This document shows, piece by piece, positions 15,395-21,897 of a stretch of 26,441 nucleotides of DNA. The stretch covers positions 1-26,441 of IMG/VR virus record IMGVR_UViG_3300045933_000064. One strand, written 5' to 3'. Source of the stretch: a virus. The notes under the pieces were generated by a model, which had not been told where the DNA came from, ran no database searches, and worked only from the letters and a program-made list of their open reading frames with translations. Each line of letters begins with the position of its first letter. The first letter of the stretch is position 1. A program made the position numbers and the translations under genes.

Positions 15395-15410
15395 CGGAAT
15401 GCGGCGGAAC
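15371..15410. repeat. Four tandem decamers (NNN-RCGGAAY), likely protein-binding array
   Basis: GCGGAAC, ACGGAAC, ACGGAAT and GCGGAAC occur at exact 10-base spacing, that is, on the same face of the helix. The array sits over the promoter of the AlpA-like gene. Regular helical-turn spacing is typical of cooperative binding by Xis/AlpA-type proteins. Confidence 0.65.
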
Positions 15411-15499
15411 TGCCAGCCGCAGCCGCAGCCGCGCGGTGTGTAGGCGATGGCATCGGATCTGGCAGTCATGTCCGGATATCCTCTGTTTGCCACACAGTT

Positions 15500-15527
15500 G
15501 CCCGCCAGGCGTCGAAACGTGGCGGGC
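15500..15527 (-). terminator. Hairpin at the end of the leftward recombination operon
   Basis: GCCCGCCA and TGGCGGGC form a perfect 8-bp stem with a 12-base loop, starting 6 bases after the last stop codon of the leftward operon (15533). No U-tract follows on the minus strand, so termination would be weak or Rho-assisted; it could also be an mRNA 3' stabiliser. Confidence 0.4.
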
Positions 15528-15532
15528 TGGTC

Positions 15533-15790
15533 CTAGTGCCTCCGATCCTGCTTTTGCTTCTCCACGGCTGCCAGAATCTCGACCTCGTTGATCGGGACAA
15601 GCCGGATGATCTGCTCGATGAAGTTCGACAGCATCTTGATCCGGAAATCATGCTTGTCTTTGCCCTGGATGCCGGCCAGCAGCATGGCGGCGAGATCCGC
15701 AATCACCGCCGACTGGATGGCCGGGTCATGGCCGGCGAGGATCCCGCTGATCTGGTCGGTCAGCTTCTCCACTTTCGCAACGCCATCCAT
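15533..15790 (-). CDS. Small protein of unknown function, last gene of the recombination operon
   Basis: The protein has 85 residues from ATG 15790 (87 from ATG 15796). It is mostly helical: VAKVEKLTDQISGILAGHDP, then SAVIADLAAMLLAGI and a basic KDKHDFRIKMLSNFIEQI segment. It has no recognised domain. AAGGAGG lies 7 bases before the second ATG but only 1 base before the first, so I prefer 15790; the first ATG overlaps the recT stop as ATGA and cannot be excluded. Being co-transcribed with recT and the YqaJ exonuclease suggests an accessory role in recombination or replication, which is inference. Confidence 0.72.
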   Translation of the reverse strand: MDGVAKVEKLTDQISGILAGHDPAIQSAVIADLAAMLLAGIQGKDKHDFRIKMLSNFIEQIIRLVPINEVEILAAVEKQKQDRRH

Positions 15791-15792
15791 GT

Positions 15793-16791
15793 TCATTCCT
15801 CCTTGAGCAACGCCAGGTATTTCTGCGCGGCCGCCTTCGGCAGTTCCTTCCTGGCTACCTTGGCCGCTGTTTCCAGCACGGTGTCGATGAAGGCGTCGGC
15901 GCCGGGCAGATCCTCGAGGAGATCCCTGCGCAGGAAATCCAGCTCGACGAGGCGAGCGTCGACTTCAAGGTCGCCGCGGCCGGCGATCTGCAGGGCGTCA
16001 TGGATGGCCTGGTCGCGCGCGTCGGATGGGGCGGCAGCGGCGAGTGGATCAGCTTGGGGGTGAGGCTCGCCGCTGCCTGCGCCGGCTGGTGACTGAGGGG
16101 GATCGGCCGGCGTTTCAGGGGAAGGTCTGCCTTGTAGCACGGCGCCGGCTTCGGCGGCAGCGGCAAAATCATCTAGCGACCGCGGCGCCGCCGGTTTTTC
16201 TTCCTTCGGCGAGATGTCGACCATCGCCGCCTCGCGCATCTCATCGACGTCATGGATGCCGAGAATAACCTCTGGACACCAGCGGCGGGCGAAGCCGCGC
16301 AGGCTGTAATAGGACAGCTGCTGGCCGGGATCCGACTTCCACAGCGGGCTGTTCTTCGGCGAGATGTCGGCAATGCGCGGCGACTTGTATTCGCGCACGG
16401 CACCATCGCGGAAAGTCCCGGTCACGATGGCGCGCATTTCCTGGCCTTCGCCTTCGAACCGGATGTCCGGCCTGGTTTTCAGCGGCGCCAGCGCATTGAC
16501 GATCGCCATGAACACCTGTGCCTCGTAGGCCAGCAGATCGTTGACGAAATAGCTTTTCCTGGCCAGCGCATAAGGATTGATGCCGAGCCGGATGGAGTCA
16601 TCGAGAATGCCCAGGCATGCGCCAGGCTGGCCACGCAGATGTTTAGGCACGGCGGATCCGGATGCCGCCATCATCTTGGCGAATTCCATCACCTCGCCGG
16701 CATTGACGAAATTGATGCCGCCTTTGCCGATCGTGATGGCATCGGCCAGCTCGCGGTTGACCTTGGTTTCAATGAGTGCGGTGTCGGTCAT
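15793..16791 (-). CDS. recT: RecT-family single-strand annealing protein
   Basis: The 332-residue protein carries the RecT/PF03837 core at residues 20-190: AKMMAASGSAVPKHLRGQPG, ACLGILDDSIRLGINPYALA, KSYFVNDLLAYEAQVFMAIV, a GTFRDGAVREYKSPR strand, and QQLSYYSLRGFARRWCPEVI. RecT coats ssDNA produced by its partner exonuclease and anneals it to complementary strands. The C-terminal 120 residues start as a Pro/Ala-rich linker and end in a small helical domain; such tails often bind SSB or partner proteins. It overlaps its neighbours by 3-4 bases on either side, in one operon with the YqaJ exonuclease. Confidence 0.92.
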   Translation of the reverse strand: MTDTALIETKVNRELADAITIGKGGINFVNAGEVMEFAKMMAASGSAVPKHLRGQPGACLGILDDSIRLGINPYALARKSYFVNDLLAYEAQVFMAIVNALAPLKTRPDIRFEGEGQEMRAIVTGTFRDGAVREYKSPRIADISPKNSPLWKSDPGQQLSYYSLRGFARRWCPEVILGIHDVDEMREAAMVDISPKEEKPAAPRSLDDFAAAAEAGAVLQGRPSPETPADPPQSPAGAGSGEPHPQADPLAAAAPSDARDQAIHDALQIAGRGDLEVDARLVELDFLRRDLLEDLPGADAFIDTVLETAAKVARKELPKAAAQKYLALLKEE

Positions 16792-17054
16792 CGGTGTTCC
16801 TCTCTCAGTATCTTAAGTCCGGCCTTGGTGATGCGCTCGCCGGCCGATTCCACCTGGTCCCAAAAGCGATCGCCATAACGCGCGCGGGCTTCATGCCCGG
16901 TGATGTATTCGGTGCCGTCGCGATAAATCCACTCGGTCCAACCGGCCTGCATGCAATAGTAGCCAGTTGTGGTGTGGTCGCGTTCCTGCGGGCCTTCTTC
17001 GGCCAGCCGTTCCAGCCATTGCCGCCGCAACCAGGTAAGCCTGATCGGCTTCAT
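16788..17054 (-). CDS. Small winged-helix-like protein between exo and recT
   Basis: The 88-residue protein is basic, with an N-terminal helix (RLTWLRRQWLERLAEEGPQE), aromatic strands (GYYCMQAGWTEWIYRD) and a C-terminal ERITKAGLKIL helix. The closing ITxAGLxxL motif is common at the end of small phage winged-helix proteins. No function is known to me. It overlaps both neighbours by 4 bases (ATGA), so it is translated coupled to the exonuclease and recT, which suggests it acts with them, perhaps in DNA binding. Confidence 0.75.
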   Translation of the reverse strand: MKPIRLTWLRRQWLERLAEEGPQERDHTTTGYYCMQAGWTEWIYRDGTEYITGHEARARYGDRFWDQVESAGERITKAGLKILREEHR

Positions 17055-18037
17055 GCTGCATCCTTTGCCTTTGTCACCTTCAGCACCGGATAATCCTTCG
17101 CCGCGACCTGGTAGGCATCGCGGTGCGCCATCGTGTGCGAGATCTTCCAGCCGGGCAGCGTGGCCGATTCCGAGCCGTTAAGCTTGTGGACGATCTCGGC
17201 GTCGATCTCCTTGCATGTGGCTTCATCCTCCTTGATCTCGGCCTTCAGCGCGGCACGCATGGCCAGCATGTCGCCGAGCCGGTTGTCGGTCGAGAGATCG
17301 AGCGGCGCCGGCTTGTCCGGATCCGGCTTGAAGACCTGGCGCAGCACGTCAGCGTCGCGGGCGTAGTCGGGCGCGACCGGCGCGTGGCCGTCATCGAAGG
17401 CAGCCCAAAAGCTGGCGGCGATCGACCGGATGCCGGCTTCCGCACGTTCATTGCGCTCGACCCGGTGGACGACCAGTTCGGCGTCCTGCCAGCCGAGAAC
17501 AAGTGCCGCCAGCACGCCATAGTCGGCTTCGAGCAGCATGGCGTTGCCGAGCGTCTGCAGCTGGTAGCCGAGCGGCGGGCCGTTCGACCAGTTGGCCTCG
17601 AAGGACGCGCGGGAAATGACCTTGAACTCGAAGACGATGCGCGCCGCCATGTGCTCGAAGCCGGTGGCATCCGGCGTACCGCCGAGCCGGATATCAGGAT
17701 CCCGCACATAGATGTTGAGCGGATAGTCGATCTGGTATTCCGGGTGCTGTTCCTGCAGCGCGCAGGCGACCGCCGGTTCGGCCCAGCGGCCGAGCCGCAT
17801 GGCGGCGTTTTCTTCTGGCGGCGCGGCCAGTCCCATCTTGCGCGCCCATATCTCGTAGGCGGTGGCGTAGGGATCGACGCCGGCCACAGCGCCAACCTCG
17901 CTCATCGTGAGATCCTGGGCGCGCAAGGCGAACCATTCCGGCGTGCGCGGCTTGACAGTGTGGCGCTCGATGATGGCGGGCGCGGGCGCAATGCGTTGCG
18001 CATGCCCGGCGTGGGGCGTGTTCAGCTGCGGACACAT
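17051..18037 (-). CDS. YqaJ-family phage recombination exonuclease
   Basis: The 328-residue protein has the lambda-exonuclease/YqaJ fold: RTPEWFALRAQDLTMSEVGA with the substrate-binding R and S, GRWAEPAV (E87), LGGTPDAT (D123), VFEFKV (E137-x-K139) and the GYQLQ helix. This is the D-ExK-Q active site of 5'-3' dsDNA exonucleases that feed RecT. A C-terminal helical region (MRAALKAEIKEDEATCKEID) follows. ATG 18037 is about 37 bases downstream of the predicted PL start point. It is the first gene of the leftward operon, coupled to the next gene by ATGA. Pairing with RecT gives a Red-like recombination system. Confidence 0.9.
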   Translation of the reverse strand: MCPQLNTPHAGHAQRIAPAPAIIERHTVKPRTPEWFALRAQDLTMSEVGAVAGVDPYATAYEIWARKMGLAAPPEENAAMRLGRWAEPAVACALQEQHPEYQIDYPLNIYVRDPDIRLGGTPDATGFEHMAARIVFEFKVISRASFEANWSNGPPLGYQLQTLGNAMLLEADYGVLAALVLGWQDAELVVHRVERNERAEAGIRSIAASFWAAFDDGHAPVAPDYARDADVLRQVFKPDPDKPAPLDLSTDNRLGDMLAMRAALKAEIKEDEATCKEIDAEIVHKLNGSESATLPGWKISHTMAHRDAYQVAAKDYPVLKVTKAKDAA

Positions 18038-18079
18038 GACAAACTCGCTGCTGATCGAATTTTACGAAGGTTAACAGCA

Positions 18080-18108
18080 CATAATATGCGCGACAGGATA
18101 GTCGTCAA
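18080..18108 (-). promoter_or_regulatory. Leftward promoter PL with operator OL
   Basis: On the minus strand TTGACG (18108-18103) and TATTAT (18086-18081) are separated by 16 bases and face the exonuclease gene. The -10 is inside CATAATATGCGCGAC (18080-18094), a 15-bp sequence repeated exactly in inverted orientation at PR (18525-18539). The sequence is nearly palindromic (GCaCATAaTATGcGC), as expected of an operator for a dimeric repressor. Confidence 0.75.
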
Positions 18109-18132
18109 GCGAAATGCAGAATCGGATAAATC

Positions 18133-18141
18133 TGTGGATAA
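18133..18141 (-). promoter_or_regulatory. Perfect DnaA box
   Basis: TGTGGATAA is the exact complement of the DnaA box TTATCCACA. It lies between PL and the 3' end of the repressor gene. A single box could let host DnaA influence the switch; whether it is used is unknown. Confidence 0.4.
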
Positions 18142-18144
18142 GGC

Positions 18145-18504
18145 TCAGACCTTGCACGCCAGAATCGCATCGAAGGCATTCAGCACCAGATACTGGTCCT
18201 CGATCGACAACGCCAGCAACTGTCGCGTCATCAATGCCGGCAATGGATTCTCCGGCCGGGCATCCTGGCCGAAGATCTCCAGATATTCCCTGTCGATCCG
18301 CTGCCGGGTGGCTGCGTCCTTGATAGGTGCGCCGCTCATCCATCTGCCGATCGTCGACTGATTTACATGGTAGCGCCGGCCAGCCGCACCTTGGTCGAGG
18401 TGCAGTTCTTCCATGATATCCCTAAGTTTCCAACCCGCCAGTTGCATCGAAGCCAGCATATGCGCGAACGGATATGACGGCGATATTTCGGCTATCTGGA
18501 ACAT
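18145..18504 (-). CDS. Candidate phage repressor (small HTH protein)
   Basis: The product has up to 119 residues with a helix-turn-helix around residues 26-58 (GWKLRDIMEELHLDQ, then YHVNQSTIGRWMSGAP) and a helical C-terminus (QLLALSIEDQYLVLNAFDAI) that could form dimers. It lies between the two promoters that share the operator, the classical place for an immunity repressor. It lacks the S24/LexA-like peptidase domain of CI-type repressors, so RecA-triggered self-cleavage is not expected. The start is uncertain: ATG 18504, 18459 or 18447 are possible and none has a good ribosome binding site. An operator-like TATGCGCGA at 18459-18467 overlaps the N-terminal codons. The repressor role is inferred from position. 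Confidence 0.75.
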   Translation of the reverse strand: MFQIAEISPSYPFAHMLASMQLAGWKLRDIMEELHLDQGAAGRRYHVNQSTIGRWMSGAPIKDAATRQRIDREYLEIFGQDARPENPLPALMTRQLLALSIEDQYLVLNAFDAILACKV

Positions 18505-18510
18505 TCATGC

Positions 18511-18541
18511 TTGAAAGCAATCCCGTCGCGCATATTATGCG
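18511..18541 (+). promoter_or_regulatory. Rightward promoter PR with operator OR
   Basis: TTGAAA (18511-18516) and TATTAT (18533-18538) are 16 bases apart, the same geometry as PL. The -10 lies inside the 15-bp operator (18525-18539), whose centre CGCATA-T-TATGCG (18529-18541) is a perfect palindrome. Transcription would start near 18545, almost on the ATG of the Cro-like gene. Confidence 0.75.
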
Positions 18542-18545
18542 AGGA

Positions 18546-18785
18546 ATGAACACGCTTTCGTACATTAGGAAGCGAGTCTTCCAGCTCACCCAAGCCGAAT
18601 TTGCCGCCCTTGCCGGCGTGCAGCAGTCGACCGTCTCGCGCTGGGAAAACGGCGTGGCGCCTTCGCTCGACGAGATGCAGGCGATCCGCCTCGCCGCCGC
18701 GGAGCGCGGCATTGCGTGGGACGACAGTTGGTTCTTCGATCCGCCGCCGGCGAGCGCTGGAGAGGTGACCACGCCAGCAGTTTGA
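18546..18785 (+). CDS. Cro-like helix-turn-helix regulator
   Basis: The 79-residue protein is a typical HTH_3/XRE domain: MNTLSYIRKRVFQLTQAEFA, ALAGVQQSTVSRWENG and APSLDEMQAIRLAAAERGI. The LTQAEFAxLAGVxQSTVSRWENG core is textbook. It is the first gene of the rightward operon and divergent from the repressor candidate, so it is probably the Cro counterpart. ATG 18546 starts just before the domain. The predicted PR start point falls within a base or two of it, so the mRNA may be leaderless; in-frame ATG 18537 lies inside the operator and is less likely. Confidence 0.88.
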   Translation: MNTLSYIRKRVFQLTQAEFAALAGVQQSTVSRWENGVAPSLDEMQAIRLAAAERGIAWDDSWFFDPPPASAGEVTTPAV

Positions 18786-19107
18786 CTTGTTTGTAATTGG
18801 GCGACCGCGCCTATCGGGCGGCGCGGCGGATCCCCGGTTTTGCTTTCGCCCGATCCCGCTTGCGGGCCGGATGTGTATGGAGTTCCGGCCAGCGGCGGCG
18901 ATGATGGGAGTCGGCTGTCCGGCCGGCAGTCGGCTCTCGCATCTTTCCATGCACCAAAATCTCCATACGCGACTTTCCGTCTGCGGATCAGCGAACGCCC
19001 GAACAGCATCGTTGAACCGGCTTCAGGCGGTAAGGGAAGCCGCCGGCGCCAGTCGGCAACGCAGCTGGCGCCGCGCGGTGACCCTTTCGGAAGGGGATGC
19101 CGGCGCG
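18786..19107 (+). other. 322-base stretch without a convincing gene
   Basis: Frames across this gap are open only because of GC-rich codons and contain no recognisable domain. Two inverted repeats are present: CCGCGCC...GGCGCGG around 18806-18827, and CCCG-CTTG-CGGG at 18855-18866, each followed only by short T-rich stretches. The region could hold an early transcription terminator or antitermination site between the Cro-like gene and the GcrA-like gene, or an unlisted small RNA. None of these can be shown from the sequence alone. Confidence 0.35.
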
Positions 19108-19533
19108 ATGACGTTCTGGACGGTGGAGAGACAAACCCAGGTCGCCGAGATGCTCGGCGCGGGATCTACCTTCCAGGACATCGCAAACCACTTCCACACC
19201 ACCCGCAACGCGATCGCCGGCATCATCTTCCGCAACCAGATCCTGCAGCTGGTCGCCAGGCCGCCAGCCAACAAGCCGGCAGCCAGGCCGCCGAGAAAGT
19301 ATGCCGTGAAGAAAGCGCCGCCGCCGCCTGTCGTGACCAGCAAGCCGGCGCCGCAGCCGCCGGTCATGCGCCGCGTCGGGCTGCTTGAACTCAACCGCAC
19401 CGACTGCCGCTTTCCGGTCGAGGAAGCGCCTGAAGTGATCGGCGGGCAGCGGTTCTGCGGTGCGCCGACCATCGACACTTACTGCGCCTTCCATGCAGCG
19501 GTGGCTTTTGCAGGAAAAGGAAAGGGATGGTGA
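19108..19533 (+). CDS. GcrA-family cell-cycle regulator homologue
   Basis: The 141-residue protein has the two ends of GcrA. The N-terminal helix-turn-helix is MTFWTVERQTQVAEMLGAGS with FQDIANHFHTTRNAIAGIIF. The C-terminal Cys motif is LLELNRTDCRFPV followed by RFCGAPTIDTYCAFHAAVAF. A Lys/Ala/Pro-rich linker lies between them. Host GcrA binds sigma-70 RNA polymerase and activates promoters carrying methylated GANTC in alphaproteobacteria, so a phage copy could redirect host or phage transcription. ATG 19108 starts exactly at the GcrA N-terminus; the frame is open further upstream but that part has no family character. AAGGGG lies 11 bases before it. The stop overlaps the next gene. Confidence 0.82.
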   Translation: MTFWTVERQTQVAEMLGAGSTFQDIANHFHTTRNAIAGIIFRNQILQLVARPPANKPAARPPRKYAVKKAPPPPVVTSKPAPQPPVMRRVGLLELNRTDCRFPVEEAPEVIGGQRFCGAPTIDTYCAFHAAVAFAGKGKGW

Positions 19534-19874
19534 TGACCGAGAATTTCGATCCTGTAACCGGCGAAATCGTCGAGCCGCCGATCGCCCAACCTGTCCGGGA
19601 AAAAAAGCCCGCCAGGAAAAACGGCAAAGCCAGAGTGCCGGCCGATGAATCGAAGCGCGACAAGTTCGTGCGCCTGGTCGATCCCAGGGTGAACCGGGCG
19701 ATCCTGGCCATCCGCCGCATCGCCAGGCTCGGCGGCGCCAATGCCGGTCACTACGACTTCGACGAGGAAGACATCGGCAAGATCGTCCAGGTGCTGTCGA
19801 AGGAGATCGTGGCAATGGAAAAGACCATGATCCGCGGCAAGCCGGAAGCGCCGGCATTCTCGATCATCGATTGA
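19527..19874 (+). CDS. Conserved-looking small early protein, unknown function
   Basis: The 115-residue protein starts ENFDPVTGEIVEPPIAQPV, has a Lys/Arg/Ala-rich linker (REKKPARKNGKARV), and then a folded helical part (DKFVRLVDPRVNRAILAIRR, YDFDEEDIGKIVQVLSKEIV). I do not recognise a family. Two starts are possible: ATG 19527, or ATG 19533 which overlaps the GcrA stop as TGATG and has AAGGG at better spacing. Its position in the early operon between GcrA and the methyltransferase suggests a role in early takeover or replication. Confidence 0.72.
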   Translation: MVMTENFDPVTGEIVEPPIAQPVREKKPARKNGKARVPADESKRDKFVRLVDPRVNRAILAIRRIARLGGANAGHYDFDEEDIGKIVQVLSKEIVAMEKTMIRGKPEAPAFSIID

Positions 19875-19886
19875 GGAACGGCGCGG

Positions 19887-20966
19887 ATGGATGAGGCCTT
19901 TGCACTTGTTCGCTATGATGCCGCCCGCCGCGCCATCGCCGAGGCGAAGACGGTTGATGAGGCCAAGAGCTTCCGCAATGAGTTCAAGGCGCGCCAGGCA
20001 TATGCGCGGCAGGCCAAGGATCGGCAGCTTGAAGCCGACTGCATGAAGTTGCGGTTCCGAGCAGCGCGGCGGCTCGGCCAGATTATGGAATCGCAAAAGG
20101 AGAGTTTCGGGACGGCGCAGGGACGCAGAAGCGACTTAGGTTTTTCTGCAACCCAAGTGCCGAAACCTACGCTCGATGAGGCAGGCATAGATAAGACGCT
20201 GGCCAATGAAGCCAGGACACTTGCGCGGCCTGACGAAGATGCATTCCTAACCATTCTGGAAGACCGCGAGCAACACATCCTGCGGTCAGACAGAACTGTC
20301 ATTCGCGGCATAACGATTGGCGACGAACGCCAGCCCTATGAGGGCGAAATCACTGAGGGCTGCACCGTCGAGGATCTCGATGCGCTCGCCGCCACCGGCT
20401 ACCGGACTCCTGTCATCTATGCTGACCCGCCGTGGTCGTTCGAAGCCTATTCCGGCAAGGGCAAGCAGCGTGCCGCCGACCGCTACTATGACACGCAGCG
20501 GCTCGATGACATTGCCGCAATGGCGCCGCACGTCATGGCGCTTGCCGCTGATGACTGCGCGCTGTTCCTTTGGGCAGTGATGCCGGAATTGTCCGGCGCA
20601 CTCGATGTCATCCGCAGTTGGGGATTCGAATATAAAACTGCGGCGTTCGTCTGGATAAAGACCAACGCCGACGGGTCGCCGGCGACCGGAATGGGTTACT
20701 GGACCCGCGCCAATGCGGAAGTCTGCCTGCTGGCCACGCGCGGTTCGCCGCACCGCATTGCGAAGAACGTTCACCAGGTCGTCATGGCGCCGCGCGGCGA
20801 GCATAGCGCCAAACCGGAGGAAGTGCGCCACCGCATCCACCGGCTACTGGGCCGCCCGCAACCGCCGCAACTCTATCTTGAACTCTACGGCCGAGGGCCG
20901 GTGCCTGGCTGGTATGTCTGGGGCAATCAGATTCGCCGCACCGATTTCGTGAGGGCTGCGGAATGA
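19887..20966 (+). CDS. MT-A70 family DNA adenine methyltransferase
   Basis: The 359-residue protein has two parts. Residues 1-150 are helical and basic (ARRAIAEAKTVDEAKSFRNE, RLGQIMESQKE) and resemble the N-terminal segment often joined to phage MT-A70 enzymes. Residues 165-350 hold the catalytic domain: VIYADPPWSFEAYSGKG (D180-PPW183), DDCALFLWAVMPELSGALDV, GFEYKTAAFVWIKTN, and the LYLELYGRGPVPGWYVWGNQ end. MT-A70 enzymes transfer a methyl group to N6 of adenine. In a phage this likely protects DNA from restriction or marks its own promoters. The target site cannot be read from the sequence. The end overlaps the next gene in ATGA. Confidence 0.9.
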   Translation: MDEAFALVRYDAARRAIAEAKTVDEAKSFRNEFKARQAYARQAKDRQLEADCMKLRFRAARRLGQIMESQKESFGTAQGRRSDLGFSATQVPKPTLDEAGIDKTLANEARTLARPDEDAFLTILEDREQHILRSDRTVIRGITIGDERQPYEGEITEGCTVEDLDALAATGYRTPVIYADPPWSFEAYSGKGKQRAADRYYDTQRLDDIAAMAPHVMALAADDCALFLWAVMPELSGALDVIRSWGFEYKTAAFVWIKTNADGSPATGMGYWTRANAEVCLLATRGSPHRIAKNVHQVVMAPRGEHSAKPEEVRHRIHRLLGRPQPPQLYLELYGRGPVPGWYVWGNQIRRTDFVRAAE

Positions 20967-21456
20967 GCCTGTTTCCCCTTGTGCAAGGAGCGCGGGCAGT
21001 GCGGTCCGGCCGCTTCGGCGAGGTGACGCTAGAAGCAGGCTTTAGCGCCTATGGCGTGAAGATCGTGAATGATGACCACGTCTATCATACTGGCGATGGC
21101 GGTCTATGGGCGCGCAAGGATCTCGTCCTGGTCCGCCAATATCCTGTCGGCAACATCAAGCTGGATTTCATGTATCGCGATTTTGCCCGCGATATTTCAT
21201 TGCCTATCGAATGCAAGCAGCAAATGGGAGGCGGCACGACCGACCAAAAATTGGCCTATGCGGTGGATGTGCTGTGGAGGCCGGTTTCCCTGCGTTTTGG
21301 CTGGTGCTGAGTGGTGGCGGTTTCGACCCGCGCGTTACGAAGGCAGTCGATGCCAAGATCCGGAATCTGCGTGGCGTGAAAGGCCGGCTACTGTTCAACG
21401 CAGGACCAATCCTGCAGCGCGCGATCGAGCAGTTGGTTGAGAAGGGCGCACCATGA
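20963..21456 (+). pseudogene. PD-(D/E)xK nuclease-like gene with a one-base frameshift
   Basis: The first frame (20963-21310) encodes RFGEVTLEAGFSAYGVKIVN, KLDFMYRDFARDISLPIECK and TTDQKLAYAVDVL, then turns into unrelated residues and stops at 21310. The -1 frame continues the same protein from about 21274 as EAGFPAFWLVLSGGGFDPRV to TGA 21456. Inserting one G at CTGTGGAGG (21272-21280) to give CTGGTGGAGG restores a single frame of about 164 residues. The ECKQ (E83-x-K85) with preceding Asp fits a PD-(D/E)xK nuclease or resolvase-like fold. No canonical slippery heptamer is present. The break is a true mutation, an assembly error, or less likely recoding. It overlaps the next gene in ATGA. Confidence 0.7.
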
Positions 21457-21881
21457 CCGGCCTGCAGCTTGACCTCCTGAAAGACCCGAAACGCCAGCGC
21501 GGGACGAGGCCGCCGCCGGCGAAGGAGTTTCCCGTCCATTGCGCCATCGTCGACACGATCCGCCTGTGCAAGTCACCAGGCTGGTTGTGGTTTCACCCGC
21601 CGAACGGCGAGCTGCGGGACGATGGCGCCGGCGCCCGGCTTAAACGGATGGGGACTCGGCCGGGCGCCAGCGATTTCATCCTCGCAGGGCCGCCTGCAGG
21701 CCGCATCCACGCGCTGGAACTGAAGCGCCGGGGTGAGAGGCCATCCGAAGAACAGATCGCGTTCCTGGACGATGTACGGGCCGCTGGCGGCCTCGCCGCC
21801 TGGGTCGACACCTATCACGACGCGATCGAGCAGCTGAAGGCATGGGGCGCGCTGCGCACCACGATCAAGGTGACTGCATGA
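21453..21881 (+). CDS. VRR-NUC domain nuclease
   Basis: The 142-residue protein is a minimal VRR-NUC (virus-type replication-repair nuclease): E25 in KEFPVHCAIVD, WLWFHPPNGELR, LKRMGTRPGASDFIL (D74) and HALELKRRGERPSEEQ (E89-x-K91, Q101). These residues make the PD-(D/E)xK active site. Stand-alone phage VRR-NUC proteins cut branched DNA such as Holliday junctions or flaps during replication and recombination. The start overlaps the frameshifted nuclease-like gene in ATGA. A useful parallel is the RecT/YqaJ pair on the other strand. Confidence 0.9.
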   Translation: MTGLQLDLLKDPKRQRGTRPPPAKEFPVHCAIVDTIRLCKSPGWLWFHPPNGELRDDGAGARLKRMGTRPGASDFILAGPPAGRIHALELKRRGERPSEEQIAFLDDVRAAGGLAAWVDTYHDAIEQLKAWGALRTTIKVTA

Positions 21882-21897
21882 ACAAGGAGGATCCGCA

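Noticed and set aside
17123-18361. 412-codon plus-strand frame
   Set aside because: It covers the YqaJ gene, PL and the repressor gene in antisense; the minus-strand genes have clear domains and motifs.
18806-18827. Strong intrinsic terminator after the Cro-like gene
   Set aside because: The CCGCGCC/GGCGCGG stem has an 8-base loop and no adjoining T-run, so it was noted only in the description of the gene-free stretch.
18787-19107. N-terminal extension of the GcrA-like frame
   Set aside because: The frame is open but the residues have no GcrA or other family character, and the family N-terminus begins at ATG 19108.
21245-21250. Slippage at the A5 run as programmed -1 frameshift in the nuclease-like gene
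   Set aside because: The codons CAA AAA do not form an X_XXY_YYZ heptamer, and slipping there would replace the conserved LAYAVDVL segment; the break fits better at 21272-21280.
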